Assembly (NCBI RefSeq): GCF_000961795.1
Contig: NZ_LADU01000092.1
Coordinates: 62,001 to 126,000 of the forward strand
Source of the DNA: Hyphomonas sp. BRH_c22
GTDB lineage: Bacteria; Pseudomonadota; Alphaproteobacteria; Caulobacterales; Hyphomonadaceae
DNA: 64,000 nt
Reading direction: 5' to 3'
The first letter of the stretch is position 1; the number at the start of each line of letters is the position of its first letter. Below the pieces are notes generated by a model. The model worked only from the letters and a program-made list of their open reading frames with translations, searched no databases and had not been told where the DNA came from. Below are positions 45,768-53,204 of the stretch, in pieces. A program made the position numbers and the translations under genes.

Positions 45768-46451
45768 ATGCGCGCCATTCAATCCCCGCTTGATCGTCAG
45801 GCCCGCCTGTCCCCTGCTCCGCAATTCCGGTTTCATACGGTTGTTCACCTCTTGAGCGGCGATTCCCTTGGCCAGATTTGCGAGACTCCTGTTGCGTTCG
45901 AAGAACGCGTCGCATTTGGCCCCCGCACCATGCCGAACGAGGTTGCCAACCCTGCCAAGTGGCTGGCCGACCAGCTGAGCCGCATCGCGAGCGCCACGCA
46001 TGGCCAGCCAGCCAGCCAGAGGCCCATACTCGTGTCAGCTCCGATCGCAGCGCTCGCGCATTCGAACACGGCCGTCGCTTGCGACGCCGCCATCCGCCGG
46101 ACGTCACTCTGCCAACAGGAAGTATGCCTTGAGTTTGCAGACGCGGCCTTCGCCGGGGGCGCGGCTGACTATGTCGGCAGGCTGGGTTTGCTGCGCCGTC
46201 ATGGCTTTCGTGTTGCCATTGACATGCGCCGGTCATGGCAGACGCCTCTAAGCGATTCACTTCGCCTGCTGATCGATACGATCCGCGTCGATGCCAGAGC
46301 GCTTGAAACCAATCCCGACCTGATGGACCTGGTTGAGGCCGCGGATGCGTCGGGCATCCTGATTGTCGCAGAAAATGCCCATTGGCGCGATGGCGAATAC
46401 CTGGCGCGCGTTGGCGTTCATGCCGCGACGCACCCGAGAGCTGACGCCTAG
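45768..46451 (+). CDS. Degenerate EAL-domain protein
   Basis: 227 residues, preceded by AAAGGAG. The C-terminal two thirds align by pattern with EAL phosphodiesterases: EVCLEFADAAF (for LEITES), LRRHGFRVAIDMRRSW (for LALDDFGTG), TIRVDARAL (for LKIDRSF) and GILIVAENAHW (for VVAEGVE). The catalytic acidic residues and lysine are replaced (DMR, RVD, AENA), and the EAL signature is missing. It probably cannot hydrolyse cyclic di-GMP and may instead bind a partner or ligand. The N-terminal 45 residues are not recognised. Convergent with the DUF2336 gene, sharing CTAG at 46448-46451. Confidence 0.6.
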   Translation: MRAIQSPLDRQARLSPAPQFRFHTVVHLLSGDSLGQICETPVAFEERVAFGPRTMPNEVANPAKWLADQLSRIASATHGQPASQRPILVSAPIAALAHSNTAVACDAAIRRTSLCQQEVCLEFADAAFAGGAADYVGRLGLLRRHGFRVAIDMRRSWQTPLSDSLRLLIDTIRVDARALETNPDLMDLVEAADASGILIVAENAHWRDGEYLARVGVHAATHPRADA

Positions 46452-47608
46452 GCGGCGTCGAACTCCTTCTCGCTTTCTTCTTCAGCGGCCATTTCCGAAT
46501 AATAGTCGAGCTTCTCGAGCAGGTATTCGAGGTCATCCTTCGGGATGGCCTGGAACTGTGTGAGAACCCGCTCGATCATGCGCGCGCGGAACCTTGCGCG
46601 ATCATTGGCGCCGCCATCATGGGTGGTTTCGTGAAATACGTTCACGGCGGCTCGAAACGCCGGCAGCATCTTGCGTGGCAGTCCGGCCCGATCGAACACG
46701 GCCTGAAGCCCGAGCGGACCGGCATCGTGGATCATCAGCCAGACACGCTGGTGCCCGACGCCTGACAATTCCGCAAGCGCATGCTCGACAAACGGCATCT
46801 GTCCGCAGCACAGCGCACGCATGATCAGCGAATGCCCGAGACGCCCGTTCAGGTTCAGCTGGGACACGAACCGCGGCAGGTCGTGCGTGCGGCCCGCCTG
46901 TTCGACCAGATCGATTGTCGCGCGCTCACGTGCGCTGCCTGCAAGGTCAATGGCCATCTGGGCCGGCAACTCGTGCCGGTTGACGAGCAGGTCAAACAGC
47001 TGCCCCGAAACAAGGGAAACCATCTTTTCCGCGATGTGCGTCGGAATGAAGTCCCGCTTGATCAGGCCGCTTTGAACGATCTCGTCGGCGCCGAAACGGC
47101 GCAGCGTGTCGTCATAGGCCTTGTCGCTGAATTCAGCGCCATTGTTCTTCGATACCGCCCGAACGGCCTCCACTGCGCCATGCTCTGAAATCACTTCGGT
47201 GAGCGTGATCGACAGGGAATCGCGATTGGCAATGGCCGCCTGCTTGGCAGCTGTAACGGCCAGCACGAGTTCAATCAGGTCTTCATCGGTAAAGACGGGC
47301 GAATCCTGAAGCACCGGAATGGCAACGGCCTCGATATCCTGGGCCAGCTTGAGAGCAATTTCGCGCGGCAGGACGGGCGAGTTGCGCAACGTGACAGACA
47401 AGGTCCGGCGCACCAGATCGGCTGAATCCTCCGCGAGGATCGCCATGATCTCGTTGGCGAACGACTTTTCCCGGTCGCTCAGCACGTCGAGTGCAATACG
47501 GCGGCAAACGCGATGCGCCACGGACGCACGCTGCTCGGGGGTTTCACCCCGCATCAGCCGTTCTATGTCCTGCTCGGTCAGCTGCGGTCGTATACTCTGA
47601 ACGCTCAT
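46448..47608 (-). CDS. DUF2336 family protein
   Basis: 386-residue, mostly helical HEAT-like protein of the DUF2336 family, found in Alphaproteobacteria. Segments visible: LSDREKSFANEIMAILAEDS, LVRRTLSVTLRNSPVLPREI, DSPVFTDEDLIELVLAVTAA, RFGADEIVQSGLIKRDFIPT and HELPAQMAIDLAGSARERAT. The acidic C-terminus ends EEESEKEFDAA. Some members are linked to second-messenger or chemotaxis regulation, which fits the convergent degenerate EAL gene, but no specific function can be given. Confidence 0.85.
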   Translation of the reverse strand: MSVQSIRPQLTEQDIERLMRGETPEQRASVAHRVCRRIALDVLSDREKSFANEIMAILAEDSADLVRRTLSVTLRNSPVLPREIALKLAQDIEAVAIPVLQDSPVFTDEDLIELVLAVTAAKQAAIANRDSLSITLTEVISEHGAVEAVRAVSKNNGAEFSDKAYDDTLRRFGADEIVQSGLIKRDFIPTHIAEKMVSLVSGQLFDLLVNRHELPAQMAIDLAGSARERATIDLVEQAGRTHDLPRFVSQLNLNGRLGHSLIMRALCCGQMPFVEHALAELSGVGHQRVWLMIHDAGPLGLQAVFDRAGLPRKMLPAFRAAVNVFHETTHDGGANDRARFRARMIERVLTQFQAIPKDDLEYLLEKLDYYSEMAAEEESEKEFDAA

Positions 47609-47700
47609 TCGTCCGTAATCCCTAAGAATCGATATCGATCAATTTCTCCCAACGCGGTTAACACAGCGTTTACCAGAGCATCCAGACTGTATCACAAACG

Positions 47701-47734
47701 AAAAGCGCCGGACTTCATCCCTGAAGTCCGGCGC
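47701..47734 (-). terminator. Terminator of tig
   Basis: A perfect 13-bp stem, GCGCCGGACTTCA (47705-47717) with TGAAGTCCGGCGC (47722-47734), loop of four bases. On the minus strand it is followed by TTTTCGTTTG. It lies 30 bp beyond the tig stop codon. Confidence 0.88.
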
Positions 47735-47763
47735 CCTTGATTTTGATCAGGTTTGTTCGAGAC

Positions 47764-49113
47764 CTACTCGTCTTCTTCCTTGAAGAGTTCTTCGCGGGAG
47801 ACGATCTCATCCGTCACCTTGGCTGCGGCCAGGATGTGGTCGACAACCTTGTCTTCATAGATCGGTGCGCGAAGCTGGGCCATGGCGTTGGGGTTCTTCT
47901 GGAAAAACTCGACGACCTGGCGCTCCTGCCCCGGATACTGGCGGGCCTCGGCGATCAGTGCCTGGTTTACTTCCTGCTCGGTGATGCGGACATCCGCGAT
48001 ACGGCCGATTTCAGCCAGCACGAGACCAAGGCGCACGCGACGCTCGGAAATCTTGCGATACTCTTCCTTTAGCTCGTCTTCCGACTTCGCCTTGTCTTCG
48101 TCGGACACGCGGCCTGCATCCATTTCGGTCTGCAGCTGCTGCCAGATCTGCGCGAATTCCTGTTCGACCATGTTCGGCGGCAGATCGAAGCTGTGCGCAT
48201 CGTCGAGCTTGTCGAGCAGATCGCGCTTCGCCTTCGAGCGGGATGCATTGTCATGCTCGACCTTGAGCTGGTCCTTGACGAGACCCTTGAGCTGTTCGAG
48301 GTCTTCAAGACCAAGGCCCTTGGCGAAGTCATCATCGAGTTCCGGCGTCTTGGGCGCGCGAACTTCCTGCACCTTCACTTCGAAGACCGCCGCCTTGCCG
48401 GCGAGACCAGCCGAAGGGTAATCTTCAGGGAAAGTGACGTTGAGTTCTTTTTCCTCGCCTGTTTTGACGCCGACGAGCTGCTCTTCAAAGCCCGGGATGA
48501 ACCGGTTGGCGCCGAGCACCACCGATTGCTGCTCTGCCGTGCCGCCTTCGAAGGCAACGCCGTCAACCTTGCCGACGAAATCGATGACGACCGCGTCGCC
48601 GTCTTTCGCTTTGGCAGTCTTGGCGCGGGGCTCGAACTGGGTGTTCTGTTCAGCGATGCGGCCGAGCGCTTCGTTGATCTGCTCGTCCGAAACGTCTGCG
48701 ACGGGGCGCAAAATTTCGAGGTTCGCGATGTCCGCTGGCGTGAACTCGGGCATCACGTCGATGTCCATGTGATAGGCGAGATCGGCTTCGCCCTTGATGA
48801 CCGCTTCCATGTCGGCATCCAGGCGCACGCTTGGCTGGCCAGCCGGACGCAGCTCGTTCTCTTGAAGCGCTTTCTGGTTGGTTTCGTCGACAAGTTTGTT
48901 GACGAGTTCGCCCATGAGGTCACGACCGAACATCTTGCGGACGTGAGCAGCCGGAACCTTGCCCGGACGGAAGCCTTTCAGCCTCATGCTCGGGCGAATT
49001 TCTTCAATCCGCTGGTCAAGTTTCGTTTTGAGTTCGCTCGCCGGAACCTTCACTTCGAATGTGCGGCTAAGACCTTCTGCCTTGGTCTGGGTTACTTCCA
49101 TTGGTTTATTCAT
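47764..49113 (-). CDS. tig: Trigger factor (ribosome-associated chaperone)
   Basis: 449 residues. Binds the ribosome near the exit tunnel and folds nascent chains. N-terminal ribosome-binding domain with GFRPGKVPAAHVRKMFG, a PPIase (FKBP-like) domain around 160-245 (KAKDGDAVVIDFVGKVDGVA, FIPGFEEQLVGVKTGEEKEL) and a helical C-terminal arm. Two starts are possible, 49113 (MNKPMEV) and 49101 (MEVTQTKAEGL); the second matches the family better, but neither has a clear ribosome site. In the ancestral order a tRNA-Leu stood directly upstream. Confidence 0.95.
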   Translation of the reverse strand: MNKPMEVTQTKAEGLSRTFEVKVPASELKTKLDQRIEEIRPSMRLKGFRPGKVPAAHVRKMFGRDLMGELVNKLVDETNQKALQENELRPAGQPSVRLDADMEAVIKGEADLAYHMDIDVMPEFTPADIANLEILRPVADVSDEQINEALGRIAEQNTQFEPRAKTAKAKDGDAVVIDFVGKVDGVAFEGGTAEQQSVVLGANRFIPGFEEQLVGVKTGEEKELNVTFPEDYPSAGLAGKAAVFEVKVQEVRAPKTPELDDDFAKGLGLEDLEQLKGLVKDQLKVEHDNASRSKAKRDLLDKLDDAHSFDLPPNMVEQEFAQIWQQLQTEMDAGRVSDEDKAKSEDELKEEYRKISERRVRLGLVLAEIGRIADVRITEQEVNQALIAEARQYPGQERQVVEFFQKNPNAMAQLRAPIYEDKVVDHILAAAKVTDEIVSREELFKEEDE

Positions 49114-49243
49114 CCGTTTTTGGGGTCGCGAGGCAAAAAAGCACGCTGGAGGCTGTGGAACCTGTCTGAAGGCGCGGCTTATGTCATAGGCTAAAGCGCC
49201 TGTCCACGCAGACTATGCGGGATATGCTGCATGTTCAGAAGCC

Positions 49244-49304
49244 TGGTGCGGATGAGAGGACTCGAACCTCCACGCCTCGCGGCGCTGGAACCTAAATCCA
49301 GTGC
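49244..49304 (-). pseudogene. 3' part of an interrupted tRNA-Leu(UAG) gene, including CCA
   Basis: Minus strand, 61 nt: anticodon stem-loop, variable arm (CGCCGCGAGGCG), T-arm (GGAGGTTCGAGTCCTCT), acceptor strand CATCCGC and encoded CCA. Joined at the 16-bp repeat to the 5' part at 50262-50301, it rebuilds an 85-nt tRNA-Leu with a perfect seven-pair acceptor stem (GCGGATG/CATCCGC) and five-pair anticodon stem (CTGGA/TCCAG). Loop TTTAGGT gives anticodon UAG. As it stands the gene is interrupted by about 1 kb and should not give a mature tRNA. Confidence 0.9.
49289..49304. repeat. Attachment-site-like direct repeat, copy 1
   Basis: AACCTAAATCCAGTGC, identical to 50262-50277. On the minus strand it covers the base before the anticodon stem, the whole 5' stem strand and the anticodon loop of the interrupted tRNA-Leu. 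Probable att core left by site-specific integration. Confidence 0.85.
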
Positions 49305-49317
49305 ATTTAAATGGGTC

Positions 49318-49331
49318 CACAACGCGTTGTG
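49318..49331. repeat. Perfect 14-bp palindrome inside the insertion end
   Basis: CACAACGCGTTGTG, 13 bp inside the first direct repeat. At the other end GTGCCGGGCAC (50251-50261) is an imperfect-centre palindrome directly abutting the second repeat. Possible recombinase or accessory protein sites. Confidence 0.4.
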
Positions 49332-49437
49332 AGAAGCCTAACGCGGAAGCCACAAGACTTAGAGTTTCTAATTGGAACTTATTGCTCGCGCGTCACAGGC
49401 TTTTTTGGGTTTTCTGGCCAGAAATAATCTCAGGATT

Positions 49438-49983
49438 TCAGAACAGATGTGTCCATACGTTTCTGACTACAGCGGACGCGACTGCGCCGATCAAGAATAG
49501 TACGCCAGCAAACATGCGTCTTCGCGCGTCACCCCAGGCCCACTTCCAAAACGAGCGCTTCGAGTGGAAGACCTTGCGATCAGCCTCAATGCTTGAGCGG
49601 GCATCAAGAATGACACTGTCCAGTTCACCATCTTCAAAAGGTTCGTGTCCGTGGGGGTATCGGTCGCCCTGGCGATACCGTTGACCTTGATGGAGTTCTC
49701 GAACGTCGGCGGCAAACTGGTCGACGAGAGTCTTAGCAGTTGCAAAGTCGGTTTCGTCTATAGTTGTGTGCTCAACATCGTGCTCTGAAAGTCTCGCGCG
49801 AAGTTCTCGAGAAAATTCTCTCACATGCTGGCACAATGCTCGTTCAAGCGCCCTCCAGAATGCACCCGAAAACAGACGCCCTCCGGCTGAGAATTCTGCC
49901 ACAATACGTTCCACATTCTCGGTGGAACTACGGATAGCATCTTCTCGAATAGTTTGAGCCACGACGGCAAAATGCTCAGACAT
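49438..49983 (-). CDS. Unrecognised 181-residue protein with C-terminal membrane anchor, cargo of the tRNA-Leu insertion
   Basis: No family recognised. From the ATG at 49983 (MSEHFAVVAQTIREDAIRSS) the first 150 residues are soluble, charged and mostly helical, with REFSRELRARLSEHDVEHTT and a His/Gly/Asp-rich stretch (RYRQGDRYPHGHEPFEDGEL). A basic aromatic segment (FHSKRSFWKWAWGDARRRMF) leads into a single C-terminal hydrophobic helix of about 17 residues (AGVLFLIGAVASAVVRN), so it is probably tail-anchored in the inner membrane. Codon use is more AT-tolerant (ACT, CGA, TCT, GAT) than in neighbours, which suggests transfer. The start lies 15 bp after the intact tRNA-Leu, so both may share a transcript. 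The upstream GGGGG is a poor ribosome site. Confidence 0.6.
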   Translation of the reverse strand: MSEHFAVVAQTIREDAIRSSTENVERIVAEFSAGGRLFSGAFWRALERALCQHVREFSRELRARLSEHDVEHTTIDETDFATAKTLVDQFAADVRELHQGQRYRQGDRYPHGHEPFEDGELDSVILDARSSIEADRKVFHSKRSFWKWAWGDARRRMFAGVLFLIGAVASAVVRNVWTHLF

Positions 49984-49998
49984 GAGGCCCCCAAAATC

Positions 49999-50083
49999 TG
50001 GTGCGGGTAAAGGGACTCGAACCCCCACGGGTTGCCCCGACGGCACCTAAAGCCGTTGCGTCTACCAATTCCGCCATACCCGC
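49999..50083 (-). tRNA. tRNA-Leu (anticodon UAG), intact, inside the insertion
   Basis: 85 nt with encoded CCA. Acceptor stem GCGGGTA/TACCCGC, D-arm GGCGGAATTGGTAGACGC, anticodon stem ACGGC/GCCGT around TTTAGGT (UAG), long variable arm CGGG-GCAA-CCCG and T-arm GGGGG-TTCGAGT-CCCTT with two G-U pairs. Same anticodon as the interrupted host gene but clearly different in the stems and variable arm, so not a simple duplicate. It probably replaces the lost tRNA for CUN codons. Confidence 0.95.
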
Positions 50084-50261
50084 TTATTGCCTTATTAGCA
50101 CAAATCCCTTTTTCGTCACGTCGGACGACACATAATCGCGTCACAACATCTCTACAAATTGAAATAGTTCAGAGGTCGCTCATCCAGATTTCGTCGCGAT
50201 GCGCAATGGTTTATGGGCGCGGCACAAAAGTCTACGCGAGGTCGAAACCAGTGCCGGGCAC

Positions 50262-50277
50262 AACCTAAATCCAGTGC
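50262..50277. repeat. Attachment-site-like direct repeat, copy 2
   Basis: AACCTAAATCCAGTGC, identical to 49289-49304. It forms the junction between the 5' part of the host tRNA-Leu and the inserted DNA. Confidence 0.85.
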
Positions 50278-50301
50278 GTCTACCAATTCCGCCACATCCG
50301 C
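50262..50301 (-). pseudogene. 5' part of the interrupted tRNA-Leu(UAG) gene
   Basis: Minus strand, 40 nt: acceptor strand GCGGATG, D-arm (GGCGGAATTGGTAGACGC) and the anticodon stem-loop to the repeat. What follows in the insertion cannot complete the tRNA: no strand complements the acceptor stem. A hairpin-like GTGCC/GGCAC and GGTTTCGACC at 50241-50261 faintly recall a variable arm and T-loop, perhaps a decayed substitute 3' half. The native promoter must lie at or above 50302 and would now read into the insertion. Confidence 0.88.
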
Positions 50302-50364
50302 GATCCACGGTTCCTAACCGAGCAGGCCGGACCTATCAACAGGAAAGACCATGCGTGCGGAATT

Positions 50365-51807
50365 TCACGCCATTTCGCCATGCAGGGCGCTCAGAATGCC
50401 CGGCACGTGGTGCGGCAAATCCTCGGAAATCAGGCCTGCCCCCACACGCCGCCCTGCTTCACCGTGCACCCATGCCGCCATGGCGGCAGCCTCGAGCGTG
50501 GGCATGCCCTGCGACATCAGGCCGGCGAGAAGGCCAGCCAGCACATCGCCTGAACCAGCCGTTGCGAGCCAGGGAGTCGCATGCGTATTCACGATCGCAC
50601 GCCCATCTGGCGCAGCAATGACCGTATCGGCGCCCTTAAGGAGAACCACGCACCCGGCCTCTTTCGCCGCGCGGCGTGCTGTTTCGATCTTGTTGACGCC
50701 GGAATCCTGCGCGTAGCCGAACAGGCGGTGAAACTCTCCTGCATGGGGCGTAATAATGTCGTCTGGCCGGAGCCGTTTGAACAGGGCGCTATTTGATCCT
50801 TCAAAGACGGTCAGCGCATCTGCGTCCAGAACGGCGCGCGCCCTGGACTTCAGGATGGTTTCGACATTTGCCCGGGTCGCTGGCGTCACGCCTGCAGCGG
50901 GGCCGACGATGACCACATTCGCCGACTTGGCCGCAGTCTCAAGGTCTACGGCGTCATTGATCGGTTGCAGCATGATGGCGGTCAGATGGCTCGCATTCAC
51001 CGTGACTGCGCCGGGCGGTGAGAGAACCGTGACCAGCCCTGCCCCTATCCTGAGGCCCGCCATCGCCGCGAGGCGCGCCGCGCCGGTTGCCGATGCAGGC
51101 CCGCTGACGACTTTCAGATGTCCACGCGCATGCTTGTAGACGCCCGGTCCGAGCCGCGGCATGAGAGGTCCCCATAGCAGCGGGCTGTTCTCAACCGTGA
51201 GTGTCTGAACCGGCACGCCGATGTCGGCCGTCGCAACCAGTCCGCAATAGGCAGAGGCCGGTTGCAGGACGTGCGCCGGACGCAGGCCTGCAAATGTGAT
51301 CGTACCCTCGGCGCGAAAACAGGGACCAAGCGGCCGGGCGGTCAAACCATCAATACCCGACGGCACGTCGATGGATACAACCCGCCCGCCCCGCTCTGCC
51401 AGTGCGGCCGCCACGCCATCGAGGGGTCGTGACAGGCCGCCGCCGAACAGTGCATCGAGAACGATGGCGTGGGGTGCCTCGATAGCCGCTTCGAGCGGAT
51501 GAATTTCGCCGTCCCACATCGCCGCAGCCTTGGCTGCGTCACCTGTCAGGCTCGCCTTGTCATGCGTGCAGTAAACATCGACCTCGCGCCACAGCTTCGA
51601 AAGCCGGGCGGCGGCCACAAAACCATCGCCGCCATTGCCGCCCGGCCCGCACAGGACCTGGACCTTGCCTTCCGGCCAGCGCGCATGGAGAAACTCTGCG
51701 ACCGCGCTGCCGGCGCGGCTCATCACGTCAAAACTATCTGTGCCTGCTGCGAAAACGGCCTGCTCAGCAGCGGTCATTTCCTGCGGTGTAATAATCGGTC
51801 TGCCCAT
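50365..51807 (-). CDS. nnr: Bifunctional NAD(P)H-hydrate epimerase/dehydratase Nnr
   Basis: 480 residues. Repairs hydrated NAD(P)H. The N-terminal epimerase (YjeF_N, to about 210) shows VLCGPGGNGGDGFVAAARL, VLDALFGGGLSRPL and SIDVPSGIDG. The C-terminal ADP/ATP-dependent dehydratase (ribokinase-like) shows RGHLKVVSGP, ARAVLDADALTVF, IITPHAGEFHRL, VLLKGADTVIAAPDG and TAGSGDVLAGLLAGLMSQGM. Its stop is 64 bp before the tRNA-Leu locus. Confidence 0.95.
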   Translation of the reverse strand: MGRPIITPQEMTAAEQAVFAAGTDSFDVMSRAGSAVAEFLHARWPEGKVQVLCGPGGNGGDGFVAAARLSKLWREVDVYCTHDKASLTGDAAKAAAMWDGEIHPLEAAIEAPHAIVLDALFGGGLSRPLDGVAAALAERGGRVVSIDVPSGIDGLTARPLGPCFRAEGTITFAGLRPAHVLQPASAYCGLVATADIGVPVQTLTVENSPLLWGPLMPRLGPGVYKHARGHLKVVSGPASATGAARLAAMAGLRIGAGLVTVLSPPGAVTVNASHLTAIMLQPINDAVDLETAAKSANVVIVGPAAGVTPATRANVETILKSRARAVLDADALTVFEGSNSALFKRLRPDDIITPHAGEFHRLFGYAQDSGVNKIETARRAAKEAGCVVLLKGADTVIAAPDGRAIVNTHATPWLATAGSGDVLAGLLAGLMSQGMPTLEAAAMAAWVHGEAGRRVGAGLISEDLPHHVPGILSALHGEMA

Positions 51808-51816
51808 GGGGCGACC

Positions 51817-52356
51817 TCATAACACGCGTGTTGCGGATTCGCTTCCATATTCAGCAACACGAAGGGCTGTCGGCGTCCGCGAAAGCTGCGTCACAGAACA
51901 ATGCCCCGGGCGAAAGACAACGACTCTCGGATCGGACTCGATCATGCCGACCAATGCGTTGATCGCGACAAAGTGAGAGAAGACAACCGTGTCATCAGGC
52001 AGGCCTGTGACAAAATCGAGCATGGCCTGACGCCAGCCCTGGAAATCGTGCGAACCACCCTTCCATTCGCCCGCCATCAATGTACGAAGCCACGCCACAC
52101 GGTCCCCGACATCGGCAGGCGTGTCTATTTCGGAAATTTCGGGCGCCACTTTCGCCACCAGGCCCATGCGTTGTTCGAAAGGCAAGGCGGTTTCGCGGCA
52201 GCGCAACATGGGGCTGGAAATAGCCGCCTTTGCACCAAGGTCTTCCAGTGCGACAGCGACAGCATCTGCCTGTTTCTTGCCGAGGTCGCTCAATCCCGGG
52301 TCCGGGTGATCACCCCAACCGGCCGCAGCCTCGCCGTGCCTGACAAGAAAAATCAC
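51817..52356 (-). CDS. SixA-like histidine phosphatase-family protein
   Basis: 179 residues from a GTG at 52356 that overlaps the coq4 stop (GTGA). Histidine phosphatase (phosphoglycerate mutase) fold: the nucleophile His in IFLVRHGEAAAGWGDHPD, LSDLGKKQADAVAVALEDL, AAISSPMLRCRETALPFE and the second His in TVVFSHFVAINALVG. SixA removes phosphate from Hpt domains, and an orphan Hpt protein is encoded at 44.3 kb, but another phosphomonoester substrate is equally possible. Confidence 0.85.
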   Translation of the reverse strand: MIFLVRHGEAAAGWGDHPDPGLSDLGKKQADAVAVALEDLGAKAAISSPMLRCRETALPFEQRMGLVAKVAPEISEIDTPADVGDRVAWLRTLMAGEWKGGSHDFQGWRQAMLDFVTGLPDDTVVFSHFVAINALVGMIESDPRVVVFRPGHCSVTQLSRTPTALRVAEYGSESATRVL

Positions 52357-53144
52357 GCTGCGACCTGAACCTGGATCGGATTGAGCGCAATCTGGTCTGC
52401 AACCAACCCCTTCTTCGCGCAGACTTCCAACGCGTGTAGGTAGGCCACAGGCTTGGCGATGTTCAGTCGGGCCCGCGCGGCATCAAGCGGCTCGTGAAGC
52501 AGGGCAATGATGTCCTCGCGCACAATCCGCGATGCGGCGGCACCGTTTCGCTTGCCTTCACGGAAGCAATCCATGATGCGCGCTTCCTTCGGCACACTCT
52601 TCATGATTTGCCGGCAGCCCATATAAGAGATGAATATCACGCCTAATCCCGGGTTCTGGCTGTAGGTGAATGCCAGCAGGCTGGCCTCGCCAAGCGCGTC
52701 ACGCCCATATCCAGACAGCACATGGAACAGGTCATGCATATCGCGCAAGCGATTTCCGAACCAGTTGTAGTCGTCATCAAAGTCACGAATCGCACCATGA
52801 AATTTCTCGCTTTCATCGACGAGACCCTGGGCTGTCAGGCCTTCACGCTCCATGAAATCCACATAGGCGCGTCCGACAGTGCCATCCGGCAAGGCGCGGA
52901 TCCATTCATGGTCGTCCAGCATAGGCGGCAGGTATTCTTTCCTGGCGAGCTGCTCCCGTCCCTTTTCGCTTTCCGCAAAGGCGTGAAAGTTCTTCTCGAA
53001 AGAGCGGCCATTGAGCGCCTCGATGATATGAAACACCTGTTCAGTATCTTCCTTGTCCGCGATCAGCTGCTGCATATGCGCCCACGCAGTGAGCGGACGG
53101 AACTTCGCAGGACGGCGGTCAGGATGAACAAACACGTCGGTCAT
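52353..53144 (-). CDS. coq4: Ubiquinone biosynthesis protein Coq4
   Basis: 263 residues. Coq4-family protein of the ubiquinone pathway. The metal-binding motif HDxxHx11E is intact in DMHDLFHVLSGYGRDALGEA. Other segments: PLTAWAHMQQLIADKEDTEQ, YLPPMLDDHEWIRALPDGTV and YSQNPGLGVIFISYMGCRQI. Found in many Alphaproteobacteria; bacterial Coq4 has been linked to ring hydroxylation or decarboxylation steps. First gene of coq4-sixA-like-nnr. Confidence 0.93.
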   Translation of the reverse strand: MTDVFVHPDRRPAKFRPLTAWAHMQQLIADKEDTEQVFHIIEALNGRSFEKNFHAFAESEKGREQLARKEYLPPMLDDHEWIRALPDGTVGRAYVDFMEREGLTAQGLVDESEKFHGAIRDFDDDYNWFGNRLRDMHDLFHVLSGYGRDALGEASLLAFTYSQNPGLGVIFISYMGCRQIMKSVPKEARIMDCFREGKRNGAAASRIVREDIIALLHEPLDAARARLNIAKPVAYLHALEVCAKKGLVADQIALNPIQVQVAA

Positions 53145-53204
53145 GGCATGCGCTTTCGCTAGAATTGCAGTCTGTTCCTAGCATATGCGGGTTAACAATC
53201 AAAG

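Larger units (their letters stand above)
49289..50277 (-). mobile_element. 973-bp integrase-less insertion in tRNA-Leu, carrying a replacement tRNA-Leu and one gene
   Basis: The segment is bounded by a 16-bp direct repeat (49289-49304 and 50262-50277) that lies in the anticodon stem-loop of tRNA-Leu, a classic target of tyrosine recombinases. One repeat plus the 957 bp between is 973 bp. Inside, all on the minus strand, are an intact second tRNA-Leu(UAG) and a 181-codon gene that is visibly less GC-rich than its neighbours. No integrase, transposase or excisionase gene fits. Short palindromes abut each end (49318-49331 and 50251-50261). It may be a satellite moved by a recombinase in trans, or the remnant of a larger island. 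Confidence 0.75.

Noticed and set aside
49305..50261. Group I intron in the tRNA-Leu anticodon loop
   Set aside because: Introns do not duplicate 16 bp of exon. The insertion also holds a complete tRNA and a protein gene in the same direction, and no intron core elements (P3-P7) were recognised.
49244..50301. Permuted or trans-spliced tRNA
   Set aside because: The 5' part precedes the 3' part in the direction of transcription, so the gene is not permuted, and no bulge-helix-bulge motif is seen at the junctions.
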